Assembly: GCF_013141865.1 (NCBI RefSeq)
Contig: NZ_RCST01000001.1
Coordinates: 4,774,001-4,838,000 of the forward strand
Reading direction: 5' to 3'
From: Methylomonas sp. ZR1
Lineage (GTDB): Bacteria; Pseudomonadota; Gammaproteobacteria; Methylococcales; Methylomonadaceae
Length of the DNA stretch: 64,000 nucleotides
The translations under genes and the position numbers were made by a program. Positions 26,964-35,858 of this stretch are shown piece by piece (position 1 is the stretch's first letter; each line of letters begins with the position of its first letter). The notes below the pieces were generated by a model, which was given only the letters and a program-made list of their open reading frames with translations, did not search any database and was not told the DNA's origin.

Positions 26964-27962
26964 TCAACTTGCCGTTAGCGAAGGTAGGTGTTGCCTTAGA
27001 AATCCACCAATCCGCGCCTCCAGCCAATACGCCGGCCTGAACCATCCTCCACTCACAAATCCCACATGCCCGCCGCCGGCGCACACTTCCAGTTGCACCT
27101 GGTCGGATAATTCCGCGGCGGTCGGCAATACTCGTTCGGTCATGAACGGATCGTCGTTAGCTTGCAAAATCAAAGTTGGGACGCGGATATGCTTTAAAAA
27201 TTGCCTGGAACTGCTGCGCCGGTAGTAATCATGGGCGTCTTTAAAACCGTGCAGGCCGGCCACGACCTTGTCGTCGTATTGCCAGAAGGATTTGATGCCG
27301 GATAGATCGCCTAATTCTGCGATCCGTTCGGCTTGTTCGTGCTGGCCGATGCCTTGCAAATGCTTGAGCTTGACGCGCATGTACTGTTTCAGCTCGCGCA
27401 GCAGATAGTCGCGATAGAGTTTTGAGAAACCACGATCAAGCTTGTCGGCGCATTCGTTTAACAACAACGGCACGGATACCGCCACTGCCGCCGATAACCC
27501 AATCTTATCGCCTTGTTCACCCAGCCATTTTAATAACACGTTGCCGCCCAGGGAAAAACCTATCGCCGCCATAGCCCGGTCCAGAAAACGCTGGCGTAAG
27601 GTTTGGTAAAAAAACTCGATATCCTCGGTTTCGCCGGAGTGATAGCAGCGCGCCAGCCGGTTCATTTCCCCGCTGCACCCGCGAAAATTCAGCGCCACGC
27701 TGGCAAAGCCGGCTGCCAGCAAACTGTGTTGCAAGCCCTGGATATAACCGGAACGGCTGCTGCCGGCCAGACCATGCAACAGAATCACCAGCGGTCGGTC
27801 GCCGTTATCCACCCAATCGATGTCCAGAAAGTCGCCGTCAGGCGTGTCCAACCGTTCGCGGCGGATGCCGGCCGGTGGCGAGATACTCCGCAATAACGCC
27901 GGGTAGATCGTCTGCAAATGCGGGCTATTCAGCCACCAGGCCGGGCGGAAGGCGTTGTGCAT
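26964..27962 (-). CDS. YheT family alpha/beta hydrolase
   Basis: This 332-residue protein has the alpha/beta-hydrolase layout: HGLAGSSRSGYIQGL (oxyanion region), the nucleophile elbow GFSLGGN (Ser in GFSLGG) and a late histidine in AGGGHVGFV. An aspartate is in QANDDPFM. The start (PAWWLNSPHLQTIYPALL) is characteristic of the YheT/ABHD1-3 group of esterases of unknown natural substrate. It is divergent from the lytic transglycosylase gene. Confidence 0.9.
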   Translation of the reverse strand: MHNAFRPAWWLNSPHLQTIYPALLRSISPPAGIRRERLDTPDGDFLDIDWVDNGDRPLVILLHGLAGSSRSGYIQGLQHSLLAAGFASVALNFRGCSGEMNRLARCYHSGETEDIEFFYQTLRQRFLDRAMAAIGFSLGGNVLLKWLGEQGDKIGLSAAVAVSVPLLLNECADKLDRGFSKLYRDYLLRELKQYMRVKLKHLQGIGQHEQAERIAELGDLSGIKSFWQYDDKVVAGLHGFKDAHDYYRRSSSRQFLKHIRVPTLILQANDDPFMTERVLPTAAELSDQVQLEVCAGGGHVGFVSGGWFRPAYWLEARIGGFLRQHLPSLTAS

Positions 27963-28119
27963 GGTTGTGGACCTGCTTTATAGTAGTGGTTGGGCGATGG
28001 TTTGAAAGAGGAATATACCTTTTGTACCGCCAAACGCCAGCGCGCCTTTGCGGCGGATGTATAGCTCTTATCCGTCGGAGATTTTCCAAATTATTTCCAA
28101 CCCAGTTTCCCTGTTCTTG

Positions 28120-29193
28120 ATGAGTCGGCCCATTCCTATTGCCAAATCGCTGGCTAAAGCGGTCCCGCCTAGCCGGGCAAAAGCAGGTGCGGGGCGTAAG
28201 CCGGGTAAACCGCGCCGCAAAGCCAAATCTCTGCGCAAACCAAAGTGGTGGTTGATGGTTGTGGAAGGCTTGGCGCTGATGATCGCCGCAGTATTGGCGA
28301 CGATGTTTGTACTCGGTTACTCGGCCAGTTGGCTATCCGGCCCCGGTTTTTTTACCAGTTTGCTGCCGTTCGCAATTGGCGTGGTGATCTTGATGTTGGC
28401 GGCGGCGGCGCTGTTGCTGGCTTGGTCGCGCTTGCGCGGCTGGCTGCATGGCCGATTGGATTATTTACCCGCCGCCTTGGCCGTGGTGCTGGCCGCTTCG
28501 ATCGGTTGGTTTGTGATGCACGGTGGCTACACCCAAGTTTTTACGCATTTTCGCACCTTGGTCGGCGGCAAGCAGGAGGCTGAAAAAGTCACCCTGGCGC
28601 ATCAAGTCTACGCGGCTTATCGGCGCCACGGCATAGGCGGGTTGCAAAAAATGATGATGCGCGCCGATGCCTTCAATCCGGCAATCGAGGATGCGGCCAA
28701 GGCTTTTGATGTCGATGTCAATTTGCTGCAAGGCATCGCCGCGACTGAGTCCTCGTTTATGCCACGCGACAGTTTTGATGGCGGCAAAGGCTTGTTTCAG
28801 ATTACCGCCGTGCCCAAAGCCATTACCCGCGAGGCCGCCGACGAGCTGGATGTGGAGGAGTTGCAAGTCAACGATCCCAGGCATAACGCCTTTGTCGCCG
28901 CCGCTACCTTTAAACATTATCTGCAAGAAATGAACGGCGATTTGTTTTTAGGCCTGCTGGCTTACAACATTGGGCCGCGCAACGGCGGCTTGCGTTTTAT
29001 CATGCAGCAATACGGCGCTACCGATTTTGTGACCATGCAACCCTACCTGCAAACCCTGCCGCGTGACTACCCGATCCGGGTATTGTCTTATGCCTTGGCT
29101 TTCAAGCTATATCAGAAGGACGGCAAGCTGCTGGCCTATGAAGAGGGCGATAACGCCATGCGGATTCAGCAGATGGGGATACCGGGGTTGTAG
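28120..29193 (+). CDS. Membrane-bound lytic transglycosylase (SLT domain)
   Basis: This 357-residue protein starts with a very basic segment (residues 10-43). Three hydrophobic helices follow (about 45-66, 80-102, 115-135) and then a C-terminal SLT domain (about 185-330) with the catalytic Glu in AATESSF (about residue 209), GLFQI and NIGPRNGG. It should cleave peptidoglycan between MurNAc and GlcNAc in the periplasm. Triple membrane anchoring is unusual for the family. The ATG at 28120 is chosen over an upstream in-frame start at 28048. Confidence 0.85.
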   Translation: MSRPIPIAKSLAKAVPPSRAKAGAGRKPGKPRRKAKSLRKPKWWLMVVEGLALMIAAVLATMFVLGYSASWLSGPGFFTSLLPFAIGVVILMLAAAALLLAWSRLRGWLHGRLDYLPAALAVVLAASIGWFVMHGGYTQVFTHFRTLVGGKQEAEKVTLAHQVYAAYRRHGIGGLQKMMMRADAFNPAIEDAAKAFDVDVNLLQGIAATESSFMPRDSFDGGKGLFQITAVPKAITREAADELDVEELQVNDPRHNAFVAAATFKHYLQEMNGDLFLGLLAYNIGPRNGGLRFIMQQYGATDFVTMQPYLQTLPRDYPIRVLSYALAFKLYQKDGKLLAYEEGDNAMRIQQMGIPGL

Positions 29194-29235
29194 ATTCGCT
29201 GCCTGGTTTTGGTCCCTACTGGGTAGCCCTTACAG

Positions 29236-29532
29236 TCAGGAAAATTTAACGATAATATCTTGCTGAATATGGCGCACCCGGTGATGGAGTTTGTCCGATT
29301 TAACCGGGATATGTCGCAATGGATCATGCTGGCGCATCACAAATTCCCGAATCGCCTCATCGTTCCAGCTCTGATGGTTGTCATGCACCATACGCAGTAC
29401 AGCATTCAATTTATTGGCGGTGTAAATCACATCGTCTTCGTTATCGTCATAATCCGAGTGTATCAAATCTTTTATGGCGTACTTAACTTGAGCAAGGGCA
29501 TTATTGGCATCGAATGATGTGGCCTGTCTCAT
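29236..29532 (-). CDS. Unknown small protein, 98 residues
   Basis: The protein starts MRQATSFDANNALAQVKYAI and is acidic in the middle (YDDNEDDVIYT) and histidine-rich near the end (HHRVRHIQQD). It has no membrane segment or recognised family. A GGAGA sequence six to ten bases before the start supports it as a real gene. It ends about 40 bp from the convergent lytic transglycosylase gene. Confidence 0.5.
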   Translation of the reverse strand: MRQATSFDANNALAQVKYAIKDLIHSDYDDNEDDVIYTANKLNAVLRMVHDNHQSWNDEAIREFVMRQHDPLRHIPVKSDKLHHRVRHIQQDIIVKFS

Positions 29533-29967
29533 GATTATTTCTCCGGTTTTCAGTTTGTGTTGGCGGCTACTATCTCCTCAGGTCCTTAAATTAAACTTAA
29601 TAAATGACGATTGAGCGACATGCTGCCTACAGCATCGAGAAAATAGTCGATGGCAGGGAGTGGCGTGACGCTTTACAGCACGCTCGGTGTTCTTGTTGTT
29701 CCTGCGCTTTGAGACAAACTTGTGACACGGGTTGATGTGAGCTCAACAGAATTGGTAGATACCTGTCCGGTATTTCATCTTTTTTCCTGCTGGGACGCTC
29801 GAAAAAATCTTTCGACAAAAATAGCGACTCCCCGGTTTTTGACGTTTTTACACAGCCTGGACCTTAAGCCGTATTTGACAGAAATTGTTTGGTTGACTGG
29901 TGGTTGGCAAGCAGCAGGCGTTCGCTGGGTAACAAGAAAACGTGACATCCGTCTATATCGGGCTCTT
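29533..29967. other. Intergenic region without a supported gene
   Basis: About 435 bp between the orphan gene and the operator of the DUF4325 regulator. Short open frames occur on both strands (for example 29604-29735, which would encode a CxCCxC peptide), but none has a ribosome binding site or recognised product. Confidence 0.4.
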
Positions 29968-30021
29968 GTCCTTTAAGAACAATAGATTTATCCTTTAAGA
30001 AAGAAGTTTTTCTTAAAGGAT
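29968..30021 (+). promoter_or_regulatory. Operator-like inverted repeat overlapping the ribosome binding site
   Basis: ATCCTTTAAGAAA (29990-30002) and TTTCTTAAAGGAT (30009-30021) form a perfect 13-bp inverted repeat with a six-base loop. A third copy of the half-site, TCCTTTAAGAA, lies upstream at 29969-29979. The right arm contains the AAGGA ribosome binding site of the gene starting at 30027. DNA-level autorepression by its winged-helix domain or RNA-level sequestration of the ribosome site are both possible. Confidence 0.7.
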
Positions 30022-30026
30022 AAAGT

Positions 30027-31061
30027 ATGAGCAACAAAGAACGCGGTGAGCAAATTCGACGCCAAATTATTAGGGACGTCAGGCATCATCCCATTGATAT
30101 TGCAAAACATATTGCAACTATCTTCTCGATAAGCGTACAAGCAGTTAACAACCACATTAAACGCTTAGAAACCGAAGGCTGGTTAAACTCGAGTGGCACT
30201 GGTAAAGGAAAAAGATATTTTCTTGGCGACTTAAGACACTATAAGTCTCTATTTCCTCTGGCCGAAGGCTTCGCAGAGGACAGCGTCTGGCGAGATTATT
30301 ACGCTTTCGTATTTGACGGTTTGCCTGAAAACATCGTCGACATATGCCATTACGGTTTTACCGAAATGGTCAATAACGTCATCGACCACTCGGGCGGAGA
30401 ACAAGTTTATATATCCGTTGTACGGGACAAAGAAAAAATAGTCATCGCTGTCGTTGACGACGGCGAAGGTATTTTTAGGAAAATTAAACGGCTGTGCGAT
30501 TTAAGTGACGAACGACAAGCCCTATTCGAGTTGTCCAAAGGCAAGCTGACCACCGATCCCGAGAATCATACCGGCGAAGGTATTTTCTTTACATCGAGAG
30601 TATTCGACGAGTTTGAAATCGAATCGTGTGGAATCAGGTTTAGTCACGACGACACATTCGATTTCGATGTTATTCTCGAGTCGTCTATTTCTTTTGATAA
30701 AGACGGTACGGTGGTCTATATGCTTATTAGGCGGGATTCAACCCGCCAGATTCAAGCGGTGTTCGACGACTATGCTGGACCAGACGAGTTTCAATTCAAC
30801 AAAACCATCATTCCTGTGCGCTTAGCCCAATACGGTAATGAAAAACTTGTATCCAGGTCTCAAGCGAAACGATTACTGGCACGGGTAGAACGCTTTCATT
30901 ACGTTATTTTTGACTTTGAGGGTGTATTGGCTATCGGCCAAGCTTTTGCCGATGAAATTTTCCGTGTCTATGCGCAAGCTCATCCAGAAATAACATTACT
31001 GCCCGACAACATGGAGCCCAACGTTGAAAAGATGGTTTCTAGGGCTATTGCATCGAGATAA
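30027..31061 (+). CDS. wHTH - HATPase - DUF4325 (STAS-like) regulator
   Basis: This 344-residue protein has an N-terminal winged helix (about 15-75, FSISVQAVNNHIKRLETEGW). A GHKL-type ATPase domain follows (about 95-235) with N box (FTEMVNNVIDHS), VDDGEGI and GEGIFFTSR, but no dimerisation/histidine-phosphotransfer domain. The C-terminal STAS-like DUF4325 domain (about 270-335) contains DFEGVLAIGQAFADEIFRV. Such proteins resemble stand-alone anti-sigma/anti-anti-sigma style regulators; the biological role is unknown. A strong palindrome covers its ribosome binding site, suggesting autoregulation. It lies 1.2 kb upstream of the eCIS cluster in the same direction. Confidence 0.82.
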   Translation: MSNKERGEQIRRQIIRDVRHHPIDIAKHIATIFSISVQAVNNHIKRLETEGWLNSSGTGKGKRYFLGDLRHYKSLFPLAEGFAEDSVWRDYYAFVFDGLPENIVDICHYGFTEMVNNVIDHSGGEQVYISVVRDKEKIVIAVVDDGEGIFRKIKRLCDLSDERQALFELSKGKLTTDPENHTGEGIFFTSRVFDEFEIESCGIRFSHDDTFDFDVILESSISFDKDGTVVYMLIRRDSTRQIQAVFDDYAGPDEFQFNKTIIPVRLAQYGNEKLVSRSQAKRLLARVERFHYVIFDFEGVLAIGQAFADEIFRVYAQAHPEITLLPDNMEPNVEKMVSRAIASR

Positions 31062-31417
31062 GTCAATTAACCCGTAAGCCAAGCAGATACTATTACCCAA
31101 GTTAAGCGGAAATGACGTTGGGTTAGGGCATTTCAGAATCACATCAATAATTGCTACTGTGTCTTTTCAACATGGATTGTTTGTTTCGTGCGCATACTTG
31201 GGTTTGGGTATGTTTTCTTGACCTAACGCCGCCGCAGTCGGTTTGTAGATCGGTTTTGTGTTTCTCGCCAAGTTAGTTCTGCCCAAAAATAAGCTCGTTA
31301 TGACATAAAGCTGCCGTTCCAAAATCAAACTCGTCCGGCAGGTATTGGCCGCTTGTCACCCAACACAAGTACAAGCATTCAAACCCGCAAGCAATTTTTT
31401 CTCCGCGTATGCGCGCA
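31062..31417. other. Intergenic region without a supported gene
   Basis: About 355 bp between the regulator gene and the convergent hydroxylase-like gene. A weak hairpin (ACCCAA near 31098, TTGGGT near 31122) may end the regulator transcript. Nothing else was recognised. Confidence 0.35.
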
Positions 31418-31882
31418 TCATTTATGTCTACTGCCCAGCAGATAATCAAATCCCGGCCAGGTGACGCACCAGTTGCCGGAGCCTGGCTGGGTGTGATGTT
31501 GGTAATGCCAGGGTAAATGCTGTTTAGCCCAGTCAGGGTTGAGATGGGCTTTGCGGTGCAGAATGTAATAAAGCGTCAACGAGCCGTATAAACCCATCAC
31601 GAAAATCGGCCAATACCAAAATAGCGGCAGATGCACCATGACAATGGCGGCCAATACCGCCAACTCCTTGGTTTGCGCATTCCAGGTCGATAAGTCCAAA
31701 TGGCGATAGCCGGGATCCAGCATCTGGTGTTTAGCGCAGATCGCATGGTGTTCATACCAATGGTAGGCCCAAATGCTGCCTGGCTGTTTGCCAAAGCGAT
31801 GCAAGATGAATTTGTGCAGCAGCCATTCGCCCAGATTGGCGTACAGAATGGCTAGTAAAAATTGTAGGCTCACTGAGATCAT
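31418..31882 (-). CDS. Fatty acid hydroxylase / sterol desaturase-like membrane protein
   Basis: This 154-residue protein is short for the superfamily but keeps histidine boxes (EWLLHKFILHR, HWYEHH, HRKAHLNPDWAKQHLPWHYQHH) that bind the di-iron centre, and has three to four hydrophobic stretches. It may hydroxylate a lipid or hopanoid-like substrate in the membrane. The start at 31882 has no strong ribosome site. It is divergent from the eCIS cluster. Confidence 0.72.
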   Translation of the reverse strand: MISVSLQFLLAILYANLGEWLLHKFILHRFGKQPGSIWAYHWYEHHAICAKHQMLDPGYRHLDLSTWNAQTKELAVLAAIVMVHLPLFWYWPIFVMGLYGSLTLYYILHRKAHLNPDWAKQHLPWHYQHHTQPGSGNWCVTWPGFDYLLGSRHK

Positions 31883-32233
31883 GGTTCGGCTGGGGCTAAT
31901 GGTTTGTAGTGGGGATTATCTTCACCCGGTTTGCCGTGCTCGGCATAGTTGTTTTATTCCTGCTGCTTTGGTCGTGTACTTTTGGTTCCAGCTCTTACCA
32001 TTTTCCAAATGGTGTTCCATTTTTAATCCGATTTTAATGACTTCTGCACCAGCAATTTCCAAAAGCTCTGCTAAAAATTAATACCATTATTTGATCGAGG
32101 CACGGAATTTAGCCGGCCAGTTTGCTGTAGATCGCTTTTTTCGATTTTTATCGGCGGATAGCTTCACAAAATCGACTTGCGTACAGTAGACCTATGTACT
32201 AGGCTATGCTACCGCTCAAGTGGGGGAGGAGAA
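31883..32233 (+). promoter_or_regulatory. Intergenic region with the likely eCIS promoter
   Basis: About 350 bp between divergent genes, without a supported gene. Near its right end TTGCGT (32177-32182) and TAGGCT (32200-32205) are 17 bp apart and may be a weak sigma-70 promoter. The small inverted repeat CCTA-TGTAC-TAGG overlaps it. A strong GGGGGAGGAG ribosome site precedes the first eCIS start at 32234. No sigma-54 type GG-N10-GC element was recognised. Confidence 0.4.
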
Positions 32234-32821
32234 ATGGCTTCGTACCGGGGAGTGACCGGCGCGCTGTTGGCGTTGGAATCGTTCTTGACCAGCAGATTAC
32301 CTGCCGAGCTGAGCAGCGAGCCCACCAATGCCCAAGCAAAATTGCTGGGTAGCGCCGATATTGCCAATATCCTCACCGGCAATCTGCTGGGTATTTACCT
32401 GCATCGCATCACCATCGATCCGCACGGCCGGCAGCGCACCTTTGCGCCGCGCGGTTCCGACCAAAACGCCCCGCAAGCCGAACTGCCGGTCAATCTGCAT
32501 TTCCTGTTAATCGCCAACGCTGCCAGCGCCACCATCGAAGCCGATCTTTTGAGTTGGGCCATGGTCGAGCTCGCCAACGAATGTCAGCTCGACATCTCGC
32601 ATATTCAAGACATCGACGACGAATGGGGCCAGGCGGAAGTGCTGAATATCGCCCCGGACGAGATGAGCACTGAAGATTTGATGCGCATCTGGGACGTGTT
32701 CAAATCGCCTTACACCAGCACCGTACCCTATGTCGCCCGCACCGTGCGCTTGCGGCTGCGTCGGCCGCGTACGGAAGGTCCGCCGGTTTCGACGCGGGTA
32801 TTTCCGGGAGGCACGGTATGA
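32234..32821 (+). CDS. eCIS tube-terminating cap protein (DUF4255, Afp16/Pvc16-like)
   Basis: This 195-residue protein has the DUF4255 pattern: a start MASYRGVTGALLALESFL, the middle segment NLLGIYLHRITIDPHGRQR, LPVNLHFLLIANA and the end SPYTSTVPYVARTVRLR. In Afp/PVC particles this protein caps the distal end of tube and sheath and fixes length. The start at 32234 has a very strong ribosome site. It is the first gene of the cluster, whereas afp16 is near the end of the Afp locus. Its stop overlaps the next start (ATGA). Confidence 0.87.
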   Translation: MASYRGVTGALLALESFLTSRLPAELSSEPTNAQAKLLGSADIANILTGNLLGIYLHRITIDPHGRQRTFAPRGSDQNAPQAELPVNLHFLLIANAASATIEADLLSWAMVELANECQLDISHIQDIDDEWGQAEVLNIAPDEMSTEDLMRIWDVFKSPYTSTVPYVARTVRLRLRRPRTEGPPVSTRVFPGGTV

Positions 32822-33594
32822 AAGCCGTCAAGGTTCTGGAAACCAATATCCTCTACGCCAGCGACGTGATCTATTGGCTGGACGGCAGCAGCGCCCCGCA
32901 GCAAGCCGATATGCGGCGGCTCAGTGACGCCGTTGTGTTGCAACTCGATACCCGCCCCGCCGATCTGCAATTTTTACACACGCCAGGCAAAACAGCCTTG
33001 TGGCGGCGCTCGGCAGGCAAAACGGTGCAAGGCGCGCCCAGCGAGGCGGATAAGCTGCGCCCGGCTGAAGCGGCATACACCATCGCCGGTTCGGTGGCGG
33101 ATAGTCAAAGCCGCTATATCCCGCGCCGTTTTGCAGTTCAAGCCGGCAATGCCGCCGGGCACAGCTTGGTGCTTTATCCGACCCCTTTCGGTACCAAGCT
33201 CGGCCGCGGCGGTGGTTTGCGCGGCACGCTAAGGTTTACCGGCAGTAATGCACCGGCCGTCTGGGCATTGCTGACGCTGACGGTCAATCTGGGCGTCGGC
33301 GGCAATTTGATCTGCCGTGCCCAAGCCGACGCCAATGGCGATTTCATTATCGCGATGCATCGCCTGCCGCCCTTGCCGGAAGGCGTAACCGAATACAACG
33401 CGACACTGAGCATTGCGGCCTCGGCTGCGGCCAGCGCTGCGCTACCGGTCGACCCGGCCGACTTGCAGCCGATGTTGCTCGGCGCTATTAACGCTAACAG
33501 TTTTGCCGCCGCACTGGCCCTGACCTTGGTGCCGGGCGATTTGAGTTTAATCCGGTCCTTTAATCGGGATCATTTTGCCGTTCAACCCAATTGA
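32818..33594 (+). CDS. eCIS-associated protein of unknown function (carboxypeptidase-regulatory-like fold)
   Basis: This 258-residue protein has no clear family. A central segment (about residues 135-185, GTLRFTGSNAPAVWALLTLT then AQADANGDFIIAMHRLPPLP) resembles a carboxypeptidase-regulatory-like beta-sandwich. The C-terminus ends in a conserved-looking PGDLSLIRSFNRDHF. It overlaps the DUF4255 gene by four bases and directly precedes the sheath gene. A role at the distal end of the particle or as an accessory of the cap protein is inference from position. Confidence 0.6.
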   Translation: MKAVKVLETNILYASDVIYWLDGSSAPQQADMRRLSDAVVLQLDTRPADLQFLHTPGKTALWRRSAGKTVQGAPSEADKLRPAEAAYTIAGSVADSQSRYIPRRFAVQAGNAAGHSLVLYPTPFGTKLGRGGGLRGTLRFTGSNAPAVWALLTLTVNLGVGGNLICRAQADANGDFIIAMHRLPPLPEGVTEYNATLSIAASAAASAALPVDPADLQPMLLGAINANSFAAALALTLVPGDLSLIRSFNRDHFAVQPN

Positions 33595-33656
33595 GTCATC
33601 CATGAGTTGAGTTCGTCCTTTAAACGCTGGTCCACATAAAAATTAAGGAGGGGAGC

Positions 33657-35837
33657 ATGCCTGAATATCTTGCACCGGGTGTGTTTGTAGAAGAAGTTAG
33701 CTTTCGCGCCAAATCGATCGAAGGGGTGGGGACCAGCGTCACGGCGGTGGTCGGTCCTACCCGTTTCGGGCCGTTGCGGGGCAATCCCGAGGTAGTGACT
33801 AGCTTTGGCGAATTCACCCGCATCTACGGCGACATCCAAAATCTGACGCTGGCCGGCGCATCGGTGCTTAACCATACTGCGATTGCCGCGAAAGCCTTTT
33901 TCGACGGCGGCGGCAAACAACTCTATGTGTCGCGGGTCGGCAATTTTCCGCAAAACGCGCCGGGCATATCAACGCGGTCCGTGCCGAATGTGTTGAGTTT
34001 CAGCAGCCGCTTTCCCGGAGCGATGGGCGATTTCACGCTGGAACTCCTGTGGCGCGATAGCGAAAATCTGTTAAAGACCGAGGCTACCTCGGCGCCCGCC
34101 GAAGGCGAGGTGGTGTTTTTGAATGCCACCGGCCTGACCAATGCGGTGCGCTCGGCCGGTATCGCCGCGCAATTCCCCGACGAACGCTTTCCTTTAAATG
34201 TCCGTGCCCTGGTGCGCCGCGAAGGCGATCATTTCGTCATCGTCAATAACCGCTGCGAACTGGATACCGCCGACGATGTCGCAGCGGGCGGTACCGCCTT
34301 GCGTCCCAACGGCCAAGCCGACGGCAGTCAGGGCGTATTGATGACGGCCGGTTTGGTAAACGGTCCGGGCGTTGCAGTCAGCTACACACGGGTGTTTGCG
34401 AAAAACCCCAGCAGCGGGTCCTTGGCTAACGGTACGTCGGCGGTCTTGACCCTGAGCGCGGAAACCAACTTGTCGGTGTATACCGGCGCGGCGCATTGGG
34501 GCACCCTGACTGCGCTGCGCGGCACGTTAAATGCGGCCGGCAGCGAGTTTGTGGTGGACGGCGGCGGTTTGAATGTGGGCGTCAATGCCGACATCACCTT
34601 GCCGTTGGCGGCTTTGGCTGCTGCACCGAATACGGTGCGGGCGGTGGTGGTGCAGCGCAACTTCGATATTGCCGTACATGCCGGCGGCCGTGACGGCCCG
34701 GTAATTTACAGTTACGGCGACATTTCCAGCGCCCCCGATGCAAAAAACAGCCTCAGCGCCATAATGCCCGTGACGCCGGACAAGCGTTACGACCAATTGA
34801 CCAGTCCGGTCAGTTGCACCCTCAGCCCCGGTATCAGCGGCGCCGATGTGGTGGCAGCCTTGTACAGCTTGTTCGAGTCGGATGGCTTAAATCCCGGCCC
34901 CATGTCGGTTCAAGGTCCGCGTTATTTGATTAATCTGTCCGGTGGCAGCGACGGCAACGTGCCCGGCGCCGTGCAATACGGCGGTGTGGAAGACGAGGTC
35001 AACGGCAGCAGCGGTTTCGTGGCCTTGGAAAATATCGAGGATGTGTCCATCGTGATGACTCCGGCAGCGGCGGCTGACGCCACTAATCATCAAGCCATCG
35101 TCGCCGAGGTGCAAAAACACTGTCTAAAAATGCGTTACCGGGTCGGCATCGTCGATAGCCGCGACGGCATGGCGCTGTCGGAAGTGCGCGAGTTTCGTTC
35201 CAACTTCGACGATTCCAGGCTGGCGCTTTATTACCCCTGGGTGGTCATCGCCGATCCGCGCGGCCTGCTCAGCACTATCACCGTGCCACCGTCCGGCTTT
35301 ATTGCCGGCGTCTACGCCAATACCGACGTGCAGCGCGGCGTGCACAAGCCGCCGGCCAACGAACCGGTGATCGGCGCTTTGCGCTTTGCTCAGGAAATCA
35401 ACCGCTTCCAGCAGGAATTGCTGAATCCCAACGGCATCAACTGTTTGCGCTCGTTTCCAGGACGCGGGCATCGGGTATGGGGCGGTCGCACCTTGTCCAG
35501 CGATCCGGAATGGAAATACGTCAACGTCCGCCGTTACTTTTTGTACCTGGAGCGTTCCATCGACAAATCCACACAATGGGCGGTGTTCGAACCGAACGGC
35601 GAGCGCTTGTGGGACAACATTCGCCAGACCGTGGAAAGCTTTTTATACAACGAGTGGGTCAACGGCCGACTGTTGGGTGGTAGCGCCAAAACCGCTTATT
35701 TCGTGCGTTGCGACCGTAGCACGATGACCCAAAACGATCTGGACAACGGCCGCTTGGTTTGCGAAATCGGCGTGGCGGCCTTGAAGCCGGCCGAATTTGT
35801 GATTTTCCGTATCGGCCAAAAAACCGCCGACGCCTGA
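33657..35837 (+). CDS. eCIS contractile sheath protein (Afp2/3/4-like), long form
   Basis: This 726-residue protein starts MPEYLAPGVFVEEVSFRAKS and carries the sheath core at the C-terminus (about 480-720: IDKSTQWAVFEPNGERLW, FLYNEWVNGRLLGG, VCEIGVAALKPAEFVIFRI). Afp sheaths are about 350-450 residues, so an insertion domain of about 250 residues lies in the middle (roughly 140-400). It should polymerise around the tube and contract to drive injection. A strong AGGAGG ribosome site precedes it, as expected for a highly expressed structural gene. Confidence 0.93.
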   Translation: MPEYLAPGVFVEEVSFRAKSIEGVGTSVTAVVGPTRFGPLRGNPEVVTSFGEFTRIYGDIQNLTLAGASVLNHTAIAAKAFFDGGGKQLYVSRVGNFPQNAPGISTRSVPNVLSFSSRFPGAMGDFTLELLWRDSENLLKTEATSAPAEGEVVFLNATGLTNAVRSAGIAAQFPDERFPLNVRALVRREGDHFVIVNNRCELDTADDVAAGGTALRPNGQADGSQGVLMTAGLVNGPGVAVSYTRVFAKNPSSGSLANGTSAVLTLSAETNLSVYTGAAHWGTLTALRGTLNAAGSEFVVDGGGLNVGVNADITLPLAALAAAPNTVRAVVVQRNFDIAVHAGGRDGPVIYSYGDISSAPDAKNSLSAIMPVTPDKRYDQLTSPVSCTLSPGISGADVVAALYSLFESDGLNPGPMSVQGPRYLINLSGGSDGNVPGAVQYGGVEDEVNGSSGFVALENIEDVSIVMTPAAAADATNHQAIVAEVQKHCLKMRYRVGIVDSRDGMALSEVREFRSNFDDSRLALYYPWVVIADPRGLLSTITVPPSGFIAGVYANTDVQRGVHKPPANEPVIGALRFAQEINRFQQELLNPNGINCLRSFPGRGHRVWGGRTLSSDPEWKYVNVRRYFLYLERSIDKSTQWAVFEPNGERLWDNIRQTVESFLYNEWVNGRLLGGSAKTAYFVRCDRSTMTQNDLDNGRLVCEIGVAALKPAEFVIFRIGQKTADA

Positions 35838-35858
35838 ACCCTGGACTGGAGATAAACC

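Noticed and set aside
29604..29735. A 43-codon frame encoding a CSCCSC-containing peptide in the gap before the DUF4325 regulator
   Set aside because: There is no ribosome binding site and no recognised product, and the cysteine cluster can arise by chance in a short frame.
29722..29976. An 84-codon rightward frame just before the regulator operator
   Set aside because: It runs into the operator region, has no ribosome binding site or family, and overlaps an equally unsupported leftward frame.
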